From DASXIW01 sp036497785 (lineage in GTDB: Bacteria; Pseudomonadota; Alphaproteobacteria; Acetobacterales; Acetobacteraceae), in contig DASXIW010000208.1 of NCBI GenBank assembly GCA_036497785.1, forward strand, positions 1-38,994: a DNA stretch of 38,994 bases, in the 5' to 3' direction. This document shows positions 8,109-18,628 of the stretch, one piece after another. The translations under genes and the position numbers were made by a program. The notes under the pieces were generated by a model. The model made no database searches, was not told the origin of the DNA, and saw nothing but the letters and a program-made list of their open reading frames with translations. The number at the start of each line of letters is the position of its first letter. The first letter of the stretch is position 1.

Positions 8109-9128
8109 CATTCGTGCCCGCGCGCTGGCGCTCGGGTTCAGCGCCGTGGGTTTCGCCCCGGCGGCATTGGGGCCGGAGGCGCGCAGCCGGCTGAAGGAAC
8201 TCGTCGCTTTTGGCCAGCACGGCGACATGGGGTGGCTGGCCGAGCGCATGGACCAACGCAGCCATCCGCAATCCTTGTGGCCCGAGGCGCGCAGCGTGAT
8301 CTGCCTGGGCCTCTCCTACGCGCCGGAGGAGGACGCGCTGGCCAATCTCGGCCGCCCGGACATCGGCAATCTTTCTGTCTACGCCCGCAATCGGGACTAC
8401 CACGACGTGATGAAGGGCCTGTTGAAGCATCTCGGCCAGTTCATCGTGTCGCGCTTCGGGCCACAGATAAAAGTGTTCGTGGACACCGCGCCGGTGATGG
8501 AGAAGCCGCTGGCGGAGCAAGCCGGGCTGGGCTGGCAGGGCAAGCACACCAATCTCGTGTCTCGTCAGCACGGCTCCTGGCTGTTCCTGGGCGAGATCTA
8601 CACCACGCTCGATCTGCCGCCCGATCCGCCGCACGGCCAGCATTGCGGCAGTTGCACGCGCTGCATGGCCGCCTGCCCCACCGATGCGTTTCCCGCTCCG
8701 TACCGGCTGGATGCGACGCGCTGCATCTCATACCTCACCATCGAGCATCGTGGCCCGATCCCGCATGAATTCAGGGCCGCCATGGGCAACCGGATTTATG
8801 GCTGCGATGACTGCCTGGCCGTGTGCCCCTGGAACCGCTTCGCCCGCGCCACCGGCCACGCCAAGCTGCAGGCCCGCGAGGAACTCACCGCCCCCCGCCT
8901 GGCGGAGCTTGCGGCCCTCGATGATGCGGCGTTCCGCGCGCTGTTCGCCGGCTCGCCCATCAAGCGCATCGGCCGCGGCCGGTTCGTGCGCAACGTGCTT
9001 ATCGCCATTGGGAACTCCCGTGACCTTTCGCTCGAACCCGCGGCCAGGCATCTTGTTGCCGACGCGGACCCAGTGGTGGCGGAAGCCGCTGCCTGGGCGC
9101 TGACACGGCTGCGGGACGGGGAGACGAC

Positions 9129-9132
<4 letters not shown>
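8080..9132 (+). CDS. queG: Epoxyqueuosine reductase QueG
   Basis: It removes the epoxide from epoxyqueuosine to give queuosine, using cobalamin and two [4Fe-4S] clusters. Both ferredoxin-type motifs are visible: CGSCTRCMAACP and CDDCLAVCP. The HEAT-like C-terminal tail is also present. The frame is open upstream to 7987 (TTG), but that would add residues unlike the family. GTG 8080 gives 350 aa, the usual size, and overlaps queF by 29 nt. The stop overlaps fumC by 4 nt. The start codon is the least certain point. Confidence 0.93.
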
Positions 9133-10532
<1,400 letters not shown>

Positions 10533-10539
10533 TCCGGCG

Positions 10540-10752
10540 ATGCGGCTGACCAAACGCAGTTTCAGCCTGGCGGGGCATCGCACCAGCGTGGCCCTGGAAG
10601 AAGCCTTCTGGGCAGCGCTGACCGATATCGCAACGGCGCAGCGGCGCAGCGTTGGCGCCTTGGTGGCCGAGTTGGATGCCGAACGAATGCCGGAACAGCC
10701 ATTGGCCTCCGCGTTACGGGTGTTTGCGCTGGGGTATTTTCGGAAGGCCTGA
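10540..10752 (+). CDS. Small ribbon-helix-helix domain protein
   Basis: A 70-aa protein with the pattern KRSFSLAGHRTSVALEEAFWAALTDIA, which I recognise as the alphaproteobacterial RHH_4 family of small DNA-binding-like proteins. The strand is at about residues 4-12 and two helices follow. It starts 7 nt after the fumC stop, so it is probably the last gene of the operon. No toxin-like partner is next to it. The DNA target, if any, is unknown. Confidence 0.8.
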   Translation: MRLTKRSFSLAGHRTSVALEEAFWAALTDIATAQRRSVGALVAELDAERMPEQPLASALRVFALGYFRKA

Positions 10753-10797
10753 TGGTCGGGCGCTATGGTCCCGTCGAAATCTCGATTGCGAAACGGC

Positions 10798-10827
10798 TTT
10801 ACTTGTCAAGTAAAACCTATAGTAGGT
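10798..10827. promoter_or_regulatory. Two adjacent palindromes at the 3' end of the XRE gene
   Basis: TTTACTTGTCAAGTAAA (10798-10814) has 8-nt arms around one base. ACCTATAGTAGGT (10815-10827) follows directly and contains the TAG stop of the minus-strand regulator (10817-10819). They lie between two convergent genes. They may be protein-binding sites or a short terminator stem; neither has a U tract. Confidence 0.45.
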
Positions 10828-11290
10828 CCTTGACATCCTTCCCCAATACCTTCGCCAATTTGTACGCCGTCATCAGGGTAACGTTAATGTTGCCCAATTC
10901 CATCTGGGACAAATGTGCTTGAGGGATTCCGGCGCGCTCGTAAACATCCGCCTGCCTGAGATTGGCGCTAAGACGTGCTTTGCGTGCACGTTCGCCGAAA
11001 TTCACAAGGAACGTAAATCCATCCTCGGTGGTCTCCGGCTCCTGCTTTAATTCCTCCTTGGATGGCGCGCTGCGCAGACGAACCGCGCCCCCGTCTTCAC
11101 CATCAAGAAACTCCGCTCCCGCGAGTTCCAGAGCAGCGCGGATCCGCGCAATGGAAGTGGGGCGAAGTTTGCGGCGACCGGCTTCGAAATTTTCCACGGT
11201 TGCCGCAGTCACCCCCGCCACTTTGGTTAAATCCGCGCGAGACAATTGAAGCATCGCGCGAGCGCCACGGCATTGTTCTGGCGAAAGCAT
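10817..11290 (-). CDS. XRE-family regulator with two HTH domains
   Basis: A 157-aa protein with a Cro/C1-type HTH at about residues 8-60 (ARAMLQLSRADLTKVAGVTAATVENFEAG). A charged linker with KEELKQEPETTEDG follows at about 75-90. A second HTH lies at about 96-157 (RKARLSANLRQADVYERAGIPQAHLSQMELG). Most XRE regulators have a single HTH with or without a sensor domain, so the tandem arrangement stands out. It faces the RHH gene tail to tail and an AT-rich non-coding region lies upstream of it. Targets are unknown. Confidence 0.85.
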   Translation of the reverse strand: MLSPEQCRGARAMLQLSRADLTKVAGVTAATVENFEAGRRKLRPTSIARIRAALELAGAEFLDGEDGGAVRLRSAPSKEELKQEPETTEDGFTFLVNFGERARKARLSANLRQADVYERAGIPQAHLSQMELGNINVTLMTAYKLAKVLGKDVKDLL

Positions 11291-11734
11291 GATTTTGAAC
11301 TTTACGCTCCCTAAACGAAGCCCGACCCTTATGCAGGCAACGAATGGCAGCCTAACGGATTAACGATCAGACATGCTAGACCGGAACGAATTTGCGAAGC
11401 CAAATTAGGCAAAATTACAATTATGTATGTGTCACGATATCTATTCATACAAATCAAAGAGTTAGAAAAATGCAGGATTGTTTACAACGCAAATCGGTCA
11501 TGCGAAAACACTGGAATGTGTGTCTCATTCACCACACTGTCCCGGAAATGCCATAGCGGACGCTCGGAGGCGATTGCAGAGTTTTAACCAAGCGGCCAAT
11601 ACTCGTTACAGGTCTGGCGGCCCCACCCGTTGGGGGGTTGTCACTGTCGTTTCTTCGGCGGTGACAATCCGGTGGGAAACGGGGCGGGGCCTGGTTATTC
11701 GGCCGGCTCTGCCGGTGAAATGAGGAGGTTTTGA
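11291..11734. other. AT-rich non-coding stretch upstream of the XRE and porin genes
   Basis: No convincing gene is seen here. The part at about 11380-11500 is clearly richer in A/T than the rest of the window. It contains an imperfect dyad TGTATG (11424-11429) / CATACA (11446-11451). The part next to the porin holds a second dyad, listed separately. The stretch must carry the divergent promoters of the XRE and porin genes, but no box is clear enough to name. Confidence 0.6.
11638..11667. promoter_or_regulatory. Inverted repeat in the porin upstream region
   Basis: TTGTCAC (11638-11644) and GTGACAA (11661-11667) are exact 7-nt arms separated by 16 nt, about 70 nt before the porin start. This could be an operator or a leader stem. 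No regulator can be assigned. Confidence 0.4.
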
Positions 11735-13189
11735 ATGCGTAAGCTCCTATTGGCTGCAACGGCCATGATCGGCGCGACCGCTGGTCTGGCCACGATGGCC
11801 AACGCCCAGGTTGTCCCGCCGACGGTCGTCGTCACGCCGCCCCCCGCCCCTAACTCCAACAACTCGGTGCCGTCCGCCTCGCCGTTGCCCGGCACCGCCG
11901 TGGTCCGCCTGAACGTCCGTGTCGTGGCCGACTTCATGGTCGGTGGGGGCAGCGATAATGGCTACAAGGCCCCCCCGCAGGGCACCAACACGCAGGGTAT
12001 CACCTCGAAATACGCGCCGTATTATTTCGGCGAATATGCCCGTCTCTACCCCGCCTTCGACGGCGTGACGCAGAACGGCATCAAATACGGCGCCTCGGCG
12101 GAAATCCGCCAGAACAGCGGCGGCATCGGCATCAACCAGGCCTTCGCCAACAACAACGCCACCGCCGGCAACACCCTGTTCTGGCGTCGTGAGACGATGT
12201 ATGTCGGCACCGACAAGCTCGGCACGCTGCGCTTTGGCCAGACCGACGGCGTGCAGTCGCTGTTCATCGTCGGCACCTTCGAAAACTTCGACTATGAAGG
12301 CGGCTGGGATGGCGATTTGCCCGCCCTGTTCAGCGGTGGCCAAACGTCCGGCGTCGGCACGTCGCTGAACTGGAACTTCCCGGACACCAGCGCCTGGTAC
12401 GGCAGCTCGAAGCTGGTCTATTTGTCGCCGAACTTCGGCGGCTTCGATTTCGGCTTTGACTGGGAGCCCGCCTCCAACCAGACCTCGGGTGACGGCGCCT
12501 GCGTCGGCACCGGCACGAACGCTAGCCCCAACGTCCCCACCAACACGATCACGGTGGGTTGCGCCACGGTCACCTCGCTGGCCGGTCCGTTCAGCCTGAT
12601 CGGCAGCCAGCTCGCGACCCGTCGTAACCTGACAACCGTCGGCGCCCGCTATCGCGGCGTGTTCGGGCCGGTGGGCCTGGTTGCCGAAGGTGCCTGGGTC
12701 CATTCTGGCCATGTTTCCGACGCCAATCCGTTTATCGATCCGGTTGCCTTTAAGGGCCTCAACTACTTCGATGCCGGCTTGGTCGGCACCTTTGGCGGCC
12801 TCGCGGTCGGCGGCAATGTTGTTGCCGGCGAGAAGAATGCCACTACGCTGCTGGTCAAGGGCGGCAAGCACGAACTCGATTTCGTTGTCGGCACGTCCTA
12901 TGCTGCCGGTCCGTTCATCGTGGGTGCCTCGTTCATGAACGAACTGTTCCAGGGCGCGTGGAACGGCAACGCCGCCACGAACACGCAGAACACCTACGGT
13001 ATCGAGCACGACATCGGCGTGTCGGTCGGCGCCACGTTCAACTGGGCGCCGGGCGCGTCCTTGTATGTCGACTATCTGTGGGGCCAGCGTCACCAGGCCA
13101 ACCGCGACTTCTTCGCCGCCACCACCGGCAAGTTCAACAACGCCACCCGCGCTCAGGGCATCGTTATTGGTCAGGCGTTCCAGTGGTAA
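11735..13189 (+). CDS. Outer-membrane porin
   Basis: A 484-aa beta-barrel protein. The first 24 residues form a signal peptide (MRKLLLAATAMIGATAG..., ending ANA before Q). A Pro/Asn-rich stretch follows (about 30-50), then alternating strands rich in Gly, Asn, Tyr and Phe, ending in an aromatic residue (AFQW) as barrels do. A strong Shine-Dalgarno GAGGAGG (11722-11728) lies 6 nt before the ATG. The gene is followed by a clear terminator, which suits a highly expressed single-gene unit. What passes through the pore cannot be told from sequence. Confidence 0.88.
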   Translation: MRKLLLAATAMIGATAGLATMANAQVVPPTVVVTPPPAPNSNNSVPSASPLPGTAVVRLNVRVVADFMVGGGSDNGYKAPPQGTNTQGITSKYAPYYFGEYARLYPAFDGVTQNGIKYGASAEIRQNSGGIGINQAFANNNATAGNTLFWRRETMYVGTDKLGTLRFGQTDGVQSLFIVGTFENFDYEGGWDGDLPALFSGGQTSGVGTSLNWNFPDTSAWYGSSKLVYLSPNFGGFDFGFDWEPASNQTSGDGACVGTGTNASPNVPTNTITVGCATVTSLAGPFSLIGSQLATRRNLTTVGARYRGVFGPVGLVAEGAWVHSGHVSDANPFIDPVAFKGLNYFDAGLVGTFGGLAVGGNVVAGEKNATTLLVKGGKHELDFVVGTSYAAGPFIVGASFMNELFQGAWNGNAATNTQNTYGIEHDIGVSVGATFNWAPGASLYVDYLWGQRHQANRDFFAATTGKFNNATRAQGIVIGQAFQW

Positions 13190-13215
13190 GTGTTTGATCC
13201 CAGCCTAGCCTGCGG

Positions 13216-13250
13216 AAAGGGCGGTGGTTCTCCACCGCCCTTTTTGTTTG
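13216..13250 (+). terminator. Rho-independent terminator of the porin gene
   Basis: AAAGGGCGGTGG (13216-13227) and CCACCGCCCTTT (13232-13243) form a 12-bp stem with a TTCT loop. A T-rich tail (13241-13250) follows. Confidence 0.9.
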
Positions 13251-13319
13251 TCTACTGTCACGAGCGCTGCCCGCAGCAACGCCGAAGGGCAGCATCGCGA
13301 TTATCATTCATATCAAGGT

Positions 13320-13393
13320 CCAGGGGCGGAGCTGGCGAAGGTTCCGCCGGCGTGCTTACGCAGGTGGAATGCCAGCGGAGGGTTGGCCCCTGG
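13320..13393 (+). repeat. Structured repeat, copy C
   Basis: A nested three-stem element of 74 nt. CCAGGGGC (13320-13327) pairs with GCCCCTGG (13386-13393), with a G-C/C-G core of eight pairs. GCTGGC (13331-13336) pairs with GCCAGC (13371-13376). CCGCC (13344-13348) pairs with GGTGG (13363-13367). It shares its layout and single-stranded pieces with copies A and B, while its stem sequences differ in a paired way. Confidence 0.75.
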
Positions 13394-13398
13394 CAGGT

Positions 13399-13413
13399 GT
13401 GGGCAGAGCCCAC
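13399..13413. repeat. GGC-AGA-GCC hairpin
   Basis: GTGGGC (13399-13404) and GCCCAC (13408-13413) flank an AGA loop. It lies between the structured repeat and the 3' end of phaZ and belongs to the same hairpin set as those near 28136-28176, 28346, 31784 and 38501. Confidence 0.55.
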
Positions 13414-13451
13414 TCTTGATCGCTTCTGAGCTTTCTTTCCGGCAACCGCTC

Positions 13452-14675
13452 TCACATCGCGTTGGCCTGGATCACTTCCCGGATCTGCGGATAGATTTCC
13501 CCCGCCCAACGCCGCCCGTTGAACACGCCGAAATGGCCCACGCCGGTCTGCAGATGGTGGCGTTTCATCGACGGGCGCAGACCGGTGCACAGATCCAGTG
13601 CCGCCATCGTCTGGCCAACGGCGCAGATATCATCAAGCTCGCCTTCAACGGTGAACAGCGCCGTACGGCGGATGGCCCGGGGTTCGATCTTCTGGCCATG
13701 AAAGGTCAGCCTGCCCAGTGGCAGATCGTGTTCCTGGAACACTTTGGCGACGGTTTCCAGGTAGAACACGGCAGGCAGGTCCATCACCGCCAGATATTCG
13801 TCGTAGAAGCGGCGATGCGCCGCGACTTTTTCCTCGTTGCCGTCAACGAGATTGTCAAAGAAGTCGCGATGCGCCTTTTCGTGGCGTTCCTTGTTCATTG
13901 TCATGAAGGCCATCAACTGCACGAATCCGGGATAGACGCGTCGCCCGGCCCCGGCATAGCGCGTGGGCACCGTGCTGATCAGGTTCTTTTCGAACCAGTC
14001 GATCGAGTGTTCCTTGGCGAGCTTGTTGACCACGGTGGGGTTCAGGCGCGTGTCGATCGGGCCGGCCATCAACGTCATGCTACGGGGCTGCGCCGGGTTG
14101 TTGGCCTGCGCCATCAGCGCTGCCGCCGACAGCACCGACACTGTGGGCTGGCACACCGCGATAACGTGGCTGCCCGGGCCAAGGATTTCCAGGAATTGGA
14201 TGACATGGTCGGTGAAATCGTCCAGGTCGAAATCGCCATCGCTCAGCGCCACGTCGCGCGCATTGTGCCAATCGGTGATATGGACGTCGTTCTCGCTCAG
14301 CAACGTCCGCACCGTGCCGCGCAGCAGCGTGGCGAAATGGCCGGACATGGGCGCCACCACCAACAGCTTAGGCTGGCGCGCCTGCGTGTCCTTGGCGAAA
14401 TGCAGCAAAGACGCGAAGGGCGTGGCGTGCAGGATCTCCTCGCGCACCGCCACCGGCCGGTTGCCCACCTGAACTTCATCGATGCCGAAGGCCGGGCGCA
14501 CATGGGTGATGGCGGTATGCTCAACCAGCTCGAACGATGCGGCCATGCGCCGGCGCAGCAGATCCATTCCGGCCATTGTGGCGGCCTGGTTGCCCAGCCA
14601 GCCAGACCAAAGCTCGGCCGTGGCCCGCATCGGTCCCGCAATATCGGACTGGGCCTGATACATCTGATAGAACAT
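13452..14675 (-). CDS. phaZ: Intracellular polyhydroxybutyrate depolymerase PhaZ
   Basis: It breaks down stored polyhydroxybutyrate granules in the cytoplasm. From the start MFYQMYQAQSDI the protein is 407 aa, close to the length of Ralstonia PhaZ1. The nucleophile is the cysteine of AVCQPTVS (about C175), which replaces the lipase-box serine in this family. The C-terminal His lies in GVGHFGVFNG. The frame is open 18 codons further upstream, but those residues do not fit the family. It is divergent from the GST gene at 14770. No phaC or phasin gene is in the window. Confidence 0.9.
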   Translation of the reverse strand: MFYQMYQAQSDIAGPMRATAELWSGWLGNQAATMAGMDLLRRRMAASFELVEHTAITHVRPAFGIDEVQVGNRPVAVREEILHATPFASLLHFAKDTQARQPKLLVVAPMSGHFATLLRGTVRTLLSENDVHITDWHNARDVALSDGDFDLDDFTDHVIQFLEILGPGSHVIAVCQPTVSVLSAAALMAQANNPAQPRSMTLMAGPIDTRLNPTVVNKLAKEHSIDWFEKNLISTVPTRYAGAGRRVYPGFVQLMAFMTMNKERHEKAHRDFFDNLVDGNEEKVAAHRRFYDEYLAVMDLPAVFYLETVAKVFQEHDLPLGRLTFHGQKIEPRAIRRTALFTVEGELDDICAVGQTMAALDLCTGLRPSMKRHHLQTGVGHFGVFNGRRWAGEIYPQIREVIQANAM

Positions 14676-14769
14676 CGAGGATGTGGGCTCCACCGCGTCG
14701 CGTAATGTTAGTGCAACACTCCATGCCAAGCGATATTATTTCGCTATGCGACCGGGGATGGGCACATCA

Positions 14770-15426
14770 ATGGCCGACACCGTACTGATCATCAGCAGCC
14801 GCAACTATTCATCCTGGTCGCTGCGTGGCTGGCTGCTGGCGCGCCTGTCCGGCATCGATTTCACCGTCCGGGCAGTGGCCGCGGATGACGCGGCGGCGCG
14901 AGACGAATTGCTGCTGCGGGCCTCCTCCATCCTGGTTCCTTGCCTGATCCATGACGGCATTTCGATCTGGGACACGCTGGCCATCGCCGAATATCTGAAC
15001 GAGCTGCGGCCGGCCGCACAGATGTTCCCGCAGGACCGGGTGGCCAGGGCGCGCTGCCGGTCGATTTCCGGCGAAATGCATGCCGGCTTCGCGGCGTTGC
15101 GTTCCTCGCTGCCGATGAATCTTCGCGCTCACCGTCCCGGATTCGTGGTGTGGTCGGCCGCGCGCGTGGATATCGAGCGGATCTTCACCATCTGGCGCGA
15201 ATGTTTGAAGACCTGGAATGGCCCCTGGCTGTTCGGTGAGGCGCGCAGCGTGGCGGATGCGATGTACGCGCCGGTGGTCACCCGCTTGCTGACGTATGAT
15301 GTGGCGCTGGACGATGCGTGCCGTGGCTATTGCCAGCGCACCATGGCGCTGCCGGACATGCAGGAATGGATCGCCGGCGCGCTGCAGGAAGCGGAGGAAG
15401 TGCCGAAACTCGAAGTGGAGTTTTGA
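14770..15426 (+). CDS. Glutathione S-transferase family protein
   Basis: A 218-aa protein with an N-terminal thioredoxin-like GST domain (about residues 3-80; SSRNYSSWSLRGWLL at the glutathione site, VPCLIHDGISIWDTLAIAEYL including the cis-Pro region). A helical C-terminal domain follows. The start MADTVLI is chosen because it places the first strand correctly; ATGs at 14746 and 14758 are possible alternatives. The gene is divergent from phaZ. The substrate is unknown, and the second GST of the window is only distantly similar. Confidence 0.88.
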   Translation: MADTVLIISSRNYSSWSLRGWLLARLSGIDFTVRAVAADDAAARDELLLRASSILVPCLIHDGISIWDTLAIAEYLNELRPAAQMFPQDRVARARCRSISGEMHAGFAALRSSLPMNLRAHRPGFVVWSAARVDIERIFTIWRECLKTWNGPWLFGEARSVADAMYAPVVTRLLTYDVALDDACRGYCQRTMALPDMQEWIAGALQEAEEVPKLEVEF

Positions 15427-15445
15427 CACTTCCCCCTGAACAGGG

Positions 15446-15880
15446 TCAGGCGCTCGCCGTCCAGGGCGCGGGCGCGGGCACCTCGCAAGGGCCCTCCACG
15501 TCCACGGTCTTGAAATTGGCGGGGGCGACGATTTCCAGATATTCCATATCGGGCGAGTAATCGTACAAATAATGCACGATGCCGGGGCGCTGGTGCACGC
15601 AGTCGCCGGCGGCAACCAGCGTCTCCTTGTCCTCGTACATGAACTTTGCCCAGCCCTTCAGCATCAGGACGATGTGAAAATCGGCCTCGTGCCGATGCCA
15701 GCCCGTGCCCTTTTCCGGCGCCGAGTTGGCAATGACGAGTTGGGCGATCACGCGGCCGCCCGTCGCCGCGGCGATGCCGAGATCGCGATACAGGAAAAAA
15801 TCGCGCAGGCCATCGGACACGAAATCCGTATCCCCCGGCCGCACATGGGAGAATTTGGAGGTGACGGTCTTGTCCTGCAT
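15446..15880 (-). CDS. Cupin domain protein
   Basis: A 144-aa single-cupin protein. The first cupin motif is GWHRHEADFHIVLMLKG and the second is the segment around GDCVHQRPGIVHYLYDY, which give His, Glu and His as likely metal ligands. The start at 15880 is supported by AGGAGAG 6 nt upstream; the frame stays open a further 26 codons but without family character. It ends 20 nt from the convergent GST gene. It could be an isomerase, a dioxygenase or a sugar-binding protein. Confidence 0.82.
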   Translation of the reverse strand: MQDKTVTSKFSHVRPGDTDFVSDGLRDFFLYRDLGIAAATGGRVIAQLVIANSAPEKGTGWHRHEADFHIVLMLKGWAKFMYEDKETLVAAGDCVHQRPGIVHYLYDYSPDMEYLEIVAPANFKTVDVEGPCEVPAPAPWTASA

Positions 15881-16000
15881 GAGGCACTCTCCTGGTTCAG
15901 GGAATGGCATGGTGCGGTCAAGAACGCGATAGTCACGGGCCGGCCAGATGCGGGCCACGGGATCGCTGGCGGAACGCTGCCACAGATCCGCGGGGCGGGT

Positions 16001-16023
16001 AAATTAAATTGCTGCGGCGCAGC
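16001..16023 (-). terminator. Possible terminator downstream of ftsK
   Basis: Read on the minus strand, GCTGC and GCAGC with a 3-nt loop (16011-16023) are followed by an A/T-rich tail. The stem is short, so this is a weak call. Confidence 0.3.
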
Positions 16024-16056
16024 GAATGCCCTGGCCTTCCTTTACTGGCCTTCCCC

Positions 16057-18522
16057 TTAATCGTCCTCGTCAGACCGCCGCACCAGCACCTCGCGCTTGC
16101 CCACGTGGTTCGCCGGCCCGACGATGCCTTCCTTCTCCATCTGCTCGATCAGCTTGGCCGCCCGGTTGTAGCCGATCTGCAAATGGCGCTGGATGAAGCT
16201 GGTGCTGGCCTTGCCTTCGCGGGAGACGACATCGACGGCCTGGTCGAACAGGCTCTTTTCGCTATCGCTGGCGCCCGCGATGCCGCTCATGCCGGAGCTG
16301 CCGATTTCGGCCTCGTCCTGGCCTTCCGTCACTTCGTCGAGATAGGCGGGTTCGCCCTGTTCGCGCAGATAGGCGACGATCTCCTCGACCTCCTTGTCGG
16401 AGACGAACGGGCCGTGCACGCGTGTGATGCGACCGCCGCCGGCCATGTACAGCATGTCGCCCTGGCCGAGGAGCTGTTCGGCGCCTTGTTCGCCCAGGAT
16501 GGTGCGACTGTCGAATTTGCTGATGACGGTGAAGCTGATCCGGGTGGGGAAATTGGCCTTGATCGTGCCGGTGATCACGTCCACGGAGGGGCGTTGCGTG
16601 GCCATCACCACATGGATGCCGGCGGCGCGGGCCATCTGGGCGAGGCGTTGGACCGTGACTTCGATTTCCTTGCCGGCGACCATCATCAGATCGGCCATCT
16701 CGTCGATGACCACCACGATGAAGGGCAGGGGTTCCAGGGCGAGCGGCTGGTCCTCGAAGATCGGCTTGCCGGTTTCGCTGTCGAAGCCGGTCTGCACGCG
16801 GCGGGTGACCACTTCGCCCTTCGCGCGGGCGTCGGCAACGCGATCGTTGTAGCCACCGATGTTGCGCACACTGAGCTGGCTCATGGCACGGTAGCGGCGC
16901 TCCATTTCGCGCACCGTCCATTTCAGCGCCACCACCGCTTTCTTCGGTTCGGTGACGACCGGCGCCATCAGATGCGGGATGCCTTCATAGACCGACAATT
17001 CGAGCATCTTCGGGTCAATCAGGATCAGCCGGCACTGATCGGGAGACATTTTATACAGCAGGGAAAGGATCATCGCATTGATGCCGACCGACTTACCCGA
17101 ACCGGTGGTGCCAGCAACCAGCAGATGCGGCATGCGGGCGAGGTCGGCGATGATCGAACTGCCGCTGATGTCCTTGCCCAGGGCCAAAGCGAGCCGGCCA
17201 TGGGCCTGATGGCGGCCCCATTCTTCCGAGGACAGCAATTCAGACAGATAGACGGTCTCACGCCGCGCATTCGGCACCTCGATGCCGATGACGTTGCGGC
17301 CGGAAACGGTGGCGATGCGCACGGCGGTGACGGACAGGCTGCGCGCGACGTCGTCGGCCAGCCCGATGACGCGGGCGCTGCGAATGCCGGGCGCGGGTTC
17401 CAGCTCGTACAGCGTCACCACCGGGCCGGGGCGGATTTCAACGATCTGCCCCTGCACGCCGTAATCCGACAGCACGGATTCCAGCAGCCTCGCATTGGCT
17501 TGCAGCGCCTCCTCGCTGGGGGCGCCGATGGCCGAGCGGGCTGGTGCGGGGGCGAGCAGCGATAGCGGCGGGAAGCGCCAGGCGCCTTCCAGCGGCAAGC
17601 TCTCCTGACGGATCGCGGCCGGCGTGGTTTTTTTGGCGGATGCCAGCACCTTGGCCTTGGCGGCTGGGGGCGGGGGCGGCGACAAGGCAGATGGTGGGGC
17701 AGGCGGGGGCGCCTCGCGGGCGGCGCTGTCGCGCGATGGACGCGCCGCGCGCGGGGTTTCAGGGATGATCCGCTCCGGCATGGCATAGGGCTCGGTCCGA
17801 TCGATCGCCGAGGATGTGCCGTTGAGCCTCTCCAAGATGGCGGCGCCGGCACGCCCCAGCCAGCCAAGGCCGCTACCCGCAAGGCCGACGGCGCCACGCC
17901 CATGCACGACCGTCATTCGCGCGGCGCGGCCGGCCGATCGCCATTCCCCGGCGGTGAGACCCAGCGCGAGCACGGTCAACGTGCCCGCCAGGGTGGTACC
18001 CAGCACCCAGACCAGCGGGGCGCCGAATGTGCCGAGCATGTCATGCCCGGCGGCCAGCGTATCATTGGCCAGCAGGCTGCCGGCGGCTCCGCCCAACCCA
18101 GCCGGGCTGGGCCAGGCCAGCTTTATCCCATGTGGCCCGGGAATCCCCGCCAGCACCCCGCCCAACACGGGCATGGCCGCCAACAGCGATGCCACCCGGA
18201 CCGCGACGCCGCCCAGGCCACGATGGGAGAAGATGCGCCACGCCCAGGCGAGCATGGCCAGCCCTGGAAGCGCGCCGGCCAGGCCGAATCCCTGCAGCAG
18301 CATGTCGGCGGCGATGGCGCCGACGGGTCCACTGATGTTGTGCGCCTGCTGCGCCGTTGCGGTGTTCAGCGACGGGTCGCGGGGATCATAGAAGGCGAGC
18401 GCCACAAGCAATGTCATGCCGACAAGCGCCAGCGCAATGCCTCCCAGCTCGGCCAGCCGGCGACGGATCAGCAGCCGCAGAACCGGAGATGCGAAGCGTC
18501 GTGTCTGCGTGGCAGCTGCCAT
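16057..18522 (-). CDS. ftsK: DNA translocase FtsK
   Basis: A septal motor that pumps DNA and couples chromosome dimer resolution and segregation to division. The 821-aa protein has about four hydrophobic segments in the first ~180 residues, then a Pro/Ala-rich linker (about 270-330). The RecA-like motor carries the Walker A motif GTTGSGKS (about residue 475) and a Walker B region VVVIDEMADLMM. The C-terminal gamma winged-helix that reads KOPS sites is present (SFIQRHLQIGYNRAAKLIEQME). I chose ATG 18522, with GGAG 10 nt upstream, over a TTG at 18567. The linker is shorter than in E. coli, as is usual outside enterics. Confidence 0.95.
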   Translation of the reverse strand: MAAATQTRRFASPVLRLLIRRRLAELGGIALALVGMTLLVALAFYDPRDPSLNTATAQQAHNISGPVGAIAADMLLQGFGLAGALPGLAMLAWAWRIFSHRGLGGVAVRVASLLAAMPVLGGVLAGIPGPHGIKLAWPSPAGLGGAAGSLLANDTLAAGHDMLGTFGAPLVWVLGTTLAGTLTVLALGLTAGEWRSAGRAARMTVVHGRGAVGLAGSGLGWLGRAGAAILERLNGTSSAIDRTEPYAMPERIIPETPRAARPSRDSAAREAPPPAPPSALSPPPPPAAKAKVLASAKKTTPAAIRQESLPLEGAWRFPPLSLLAPAPARSAIGAPSEEALQANARLLESVLSDYGVQGQIVEIRPGPVVTLYELEPAPGIRSARVIGLADDVARSLSVTAVRIATVSGRNVIGIEVPNARRETVYLSELLSSEEWGRHQAHGRLALALGKDISGSSIIADLARMPHLLVAGTTGSGKSVGINAMILSLLYKMSPDQCRLILIDPKMLELSVYEGIPHLMAPVVTEPKKAVVALKWTVREMERRYRAMSQLSVRNIGGYNDRVADARAKGEVVTRRVQTGFDSETGKPIFEDQPLALEPLPFIVVVIDEMADLMMVAGKEIEVTVQRLAQMARAAGIHVVMATQRPSVDVITGTIKANFPTRISFTVISKFDSRTILGEQGAEQLLGQGDMLYMAGGGRITRVHGPFVSDKEVEEIVAYLREQGEPAYLDEVTEGQDEAEIGSSGMSGIAGASDSEKSLFDQAVDVVSREGKASTSFIQRHLQIGYNRAAKLIEQMEKEGIVGPANHVGKREVLVRRSDEDD

Positions 18523-18628
18523 GGGCGAAGGACTCCGTACCGAATGCGCGTTCGCGCGTGACGGCAAGTATATCCCGCAAATGGCTGATGAAAGAAGAGG
18601 ACGCTAGGTTTTCAGGCGCCGGGGCTGC

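Noticed and set aside
10540..11290. RHH gene and XRE gene as a toxin-antitoxin pair
   Set aside because: They are convergent and both look like DNA-binding proteins. The RHH gene belongs to the fumC operon, and no toxin-like partner is present.
14676..14769. PhaR-type operator in front of phaZ
   Set aside because: TTGCACTAAC is only loosely similar to sites I know, and no PhaR gene or full dyad is visible.
16031..16054. Direct repeat CTGGCCTTCC twice just after ftsK
   Set aside because: Two short copies 4 nt apart in GC-rich DNA are compatible with chance or slippage, and no role is evident.
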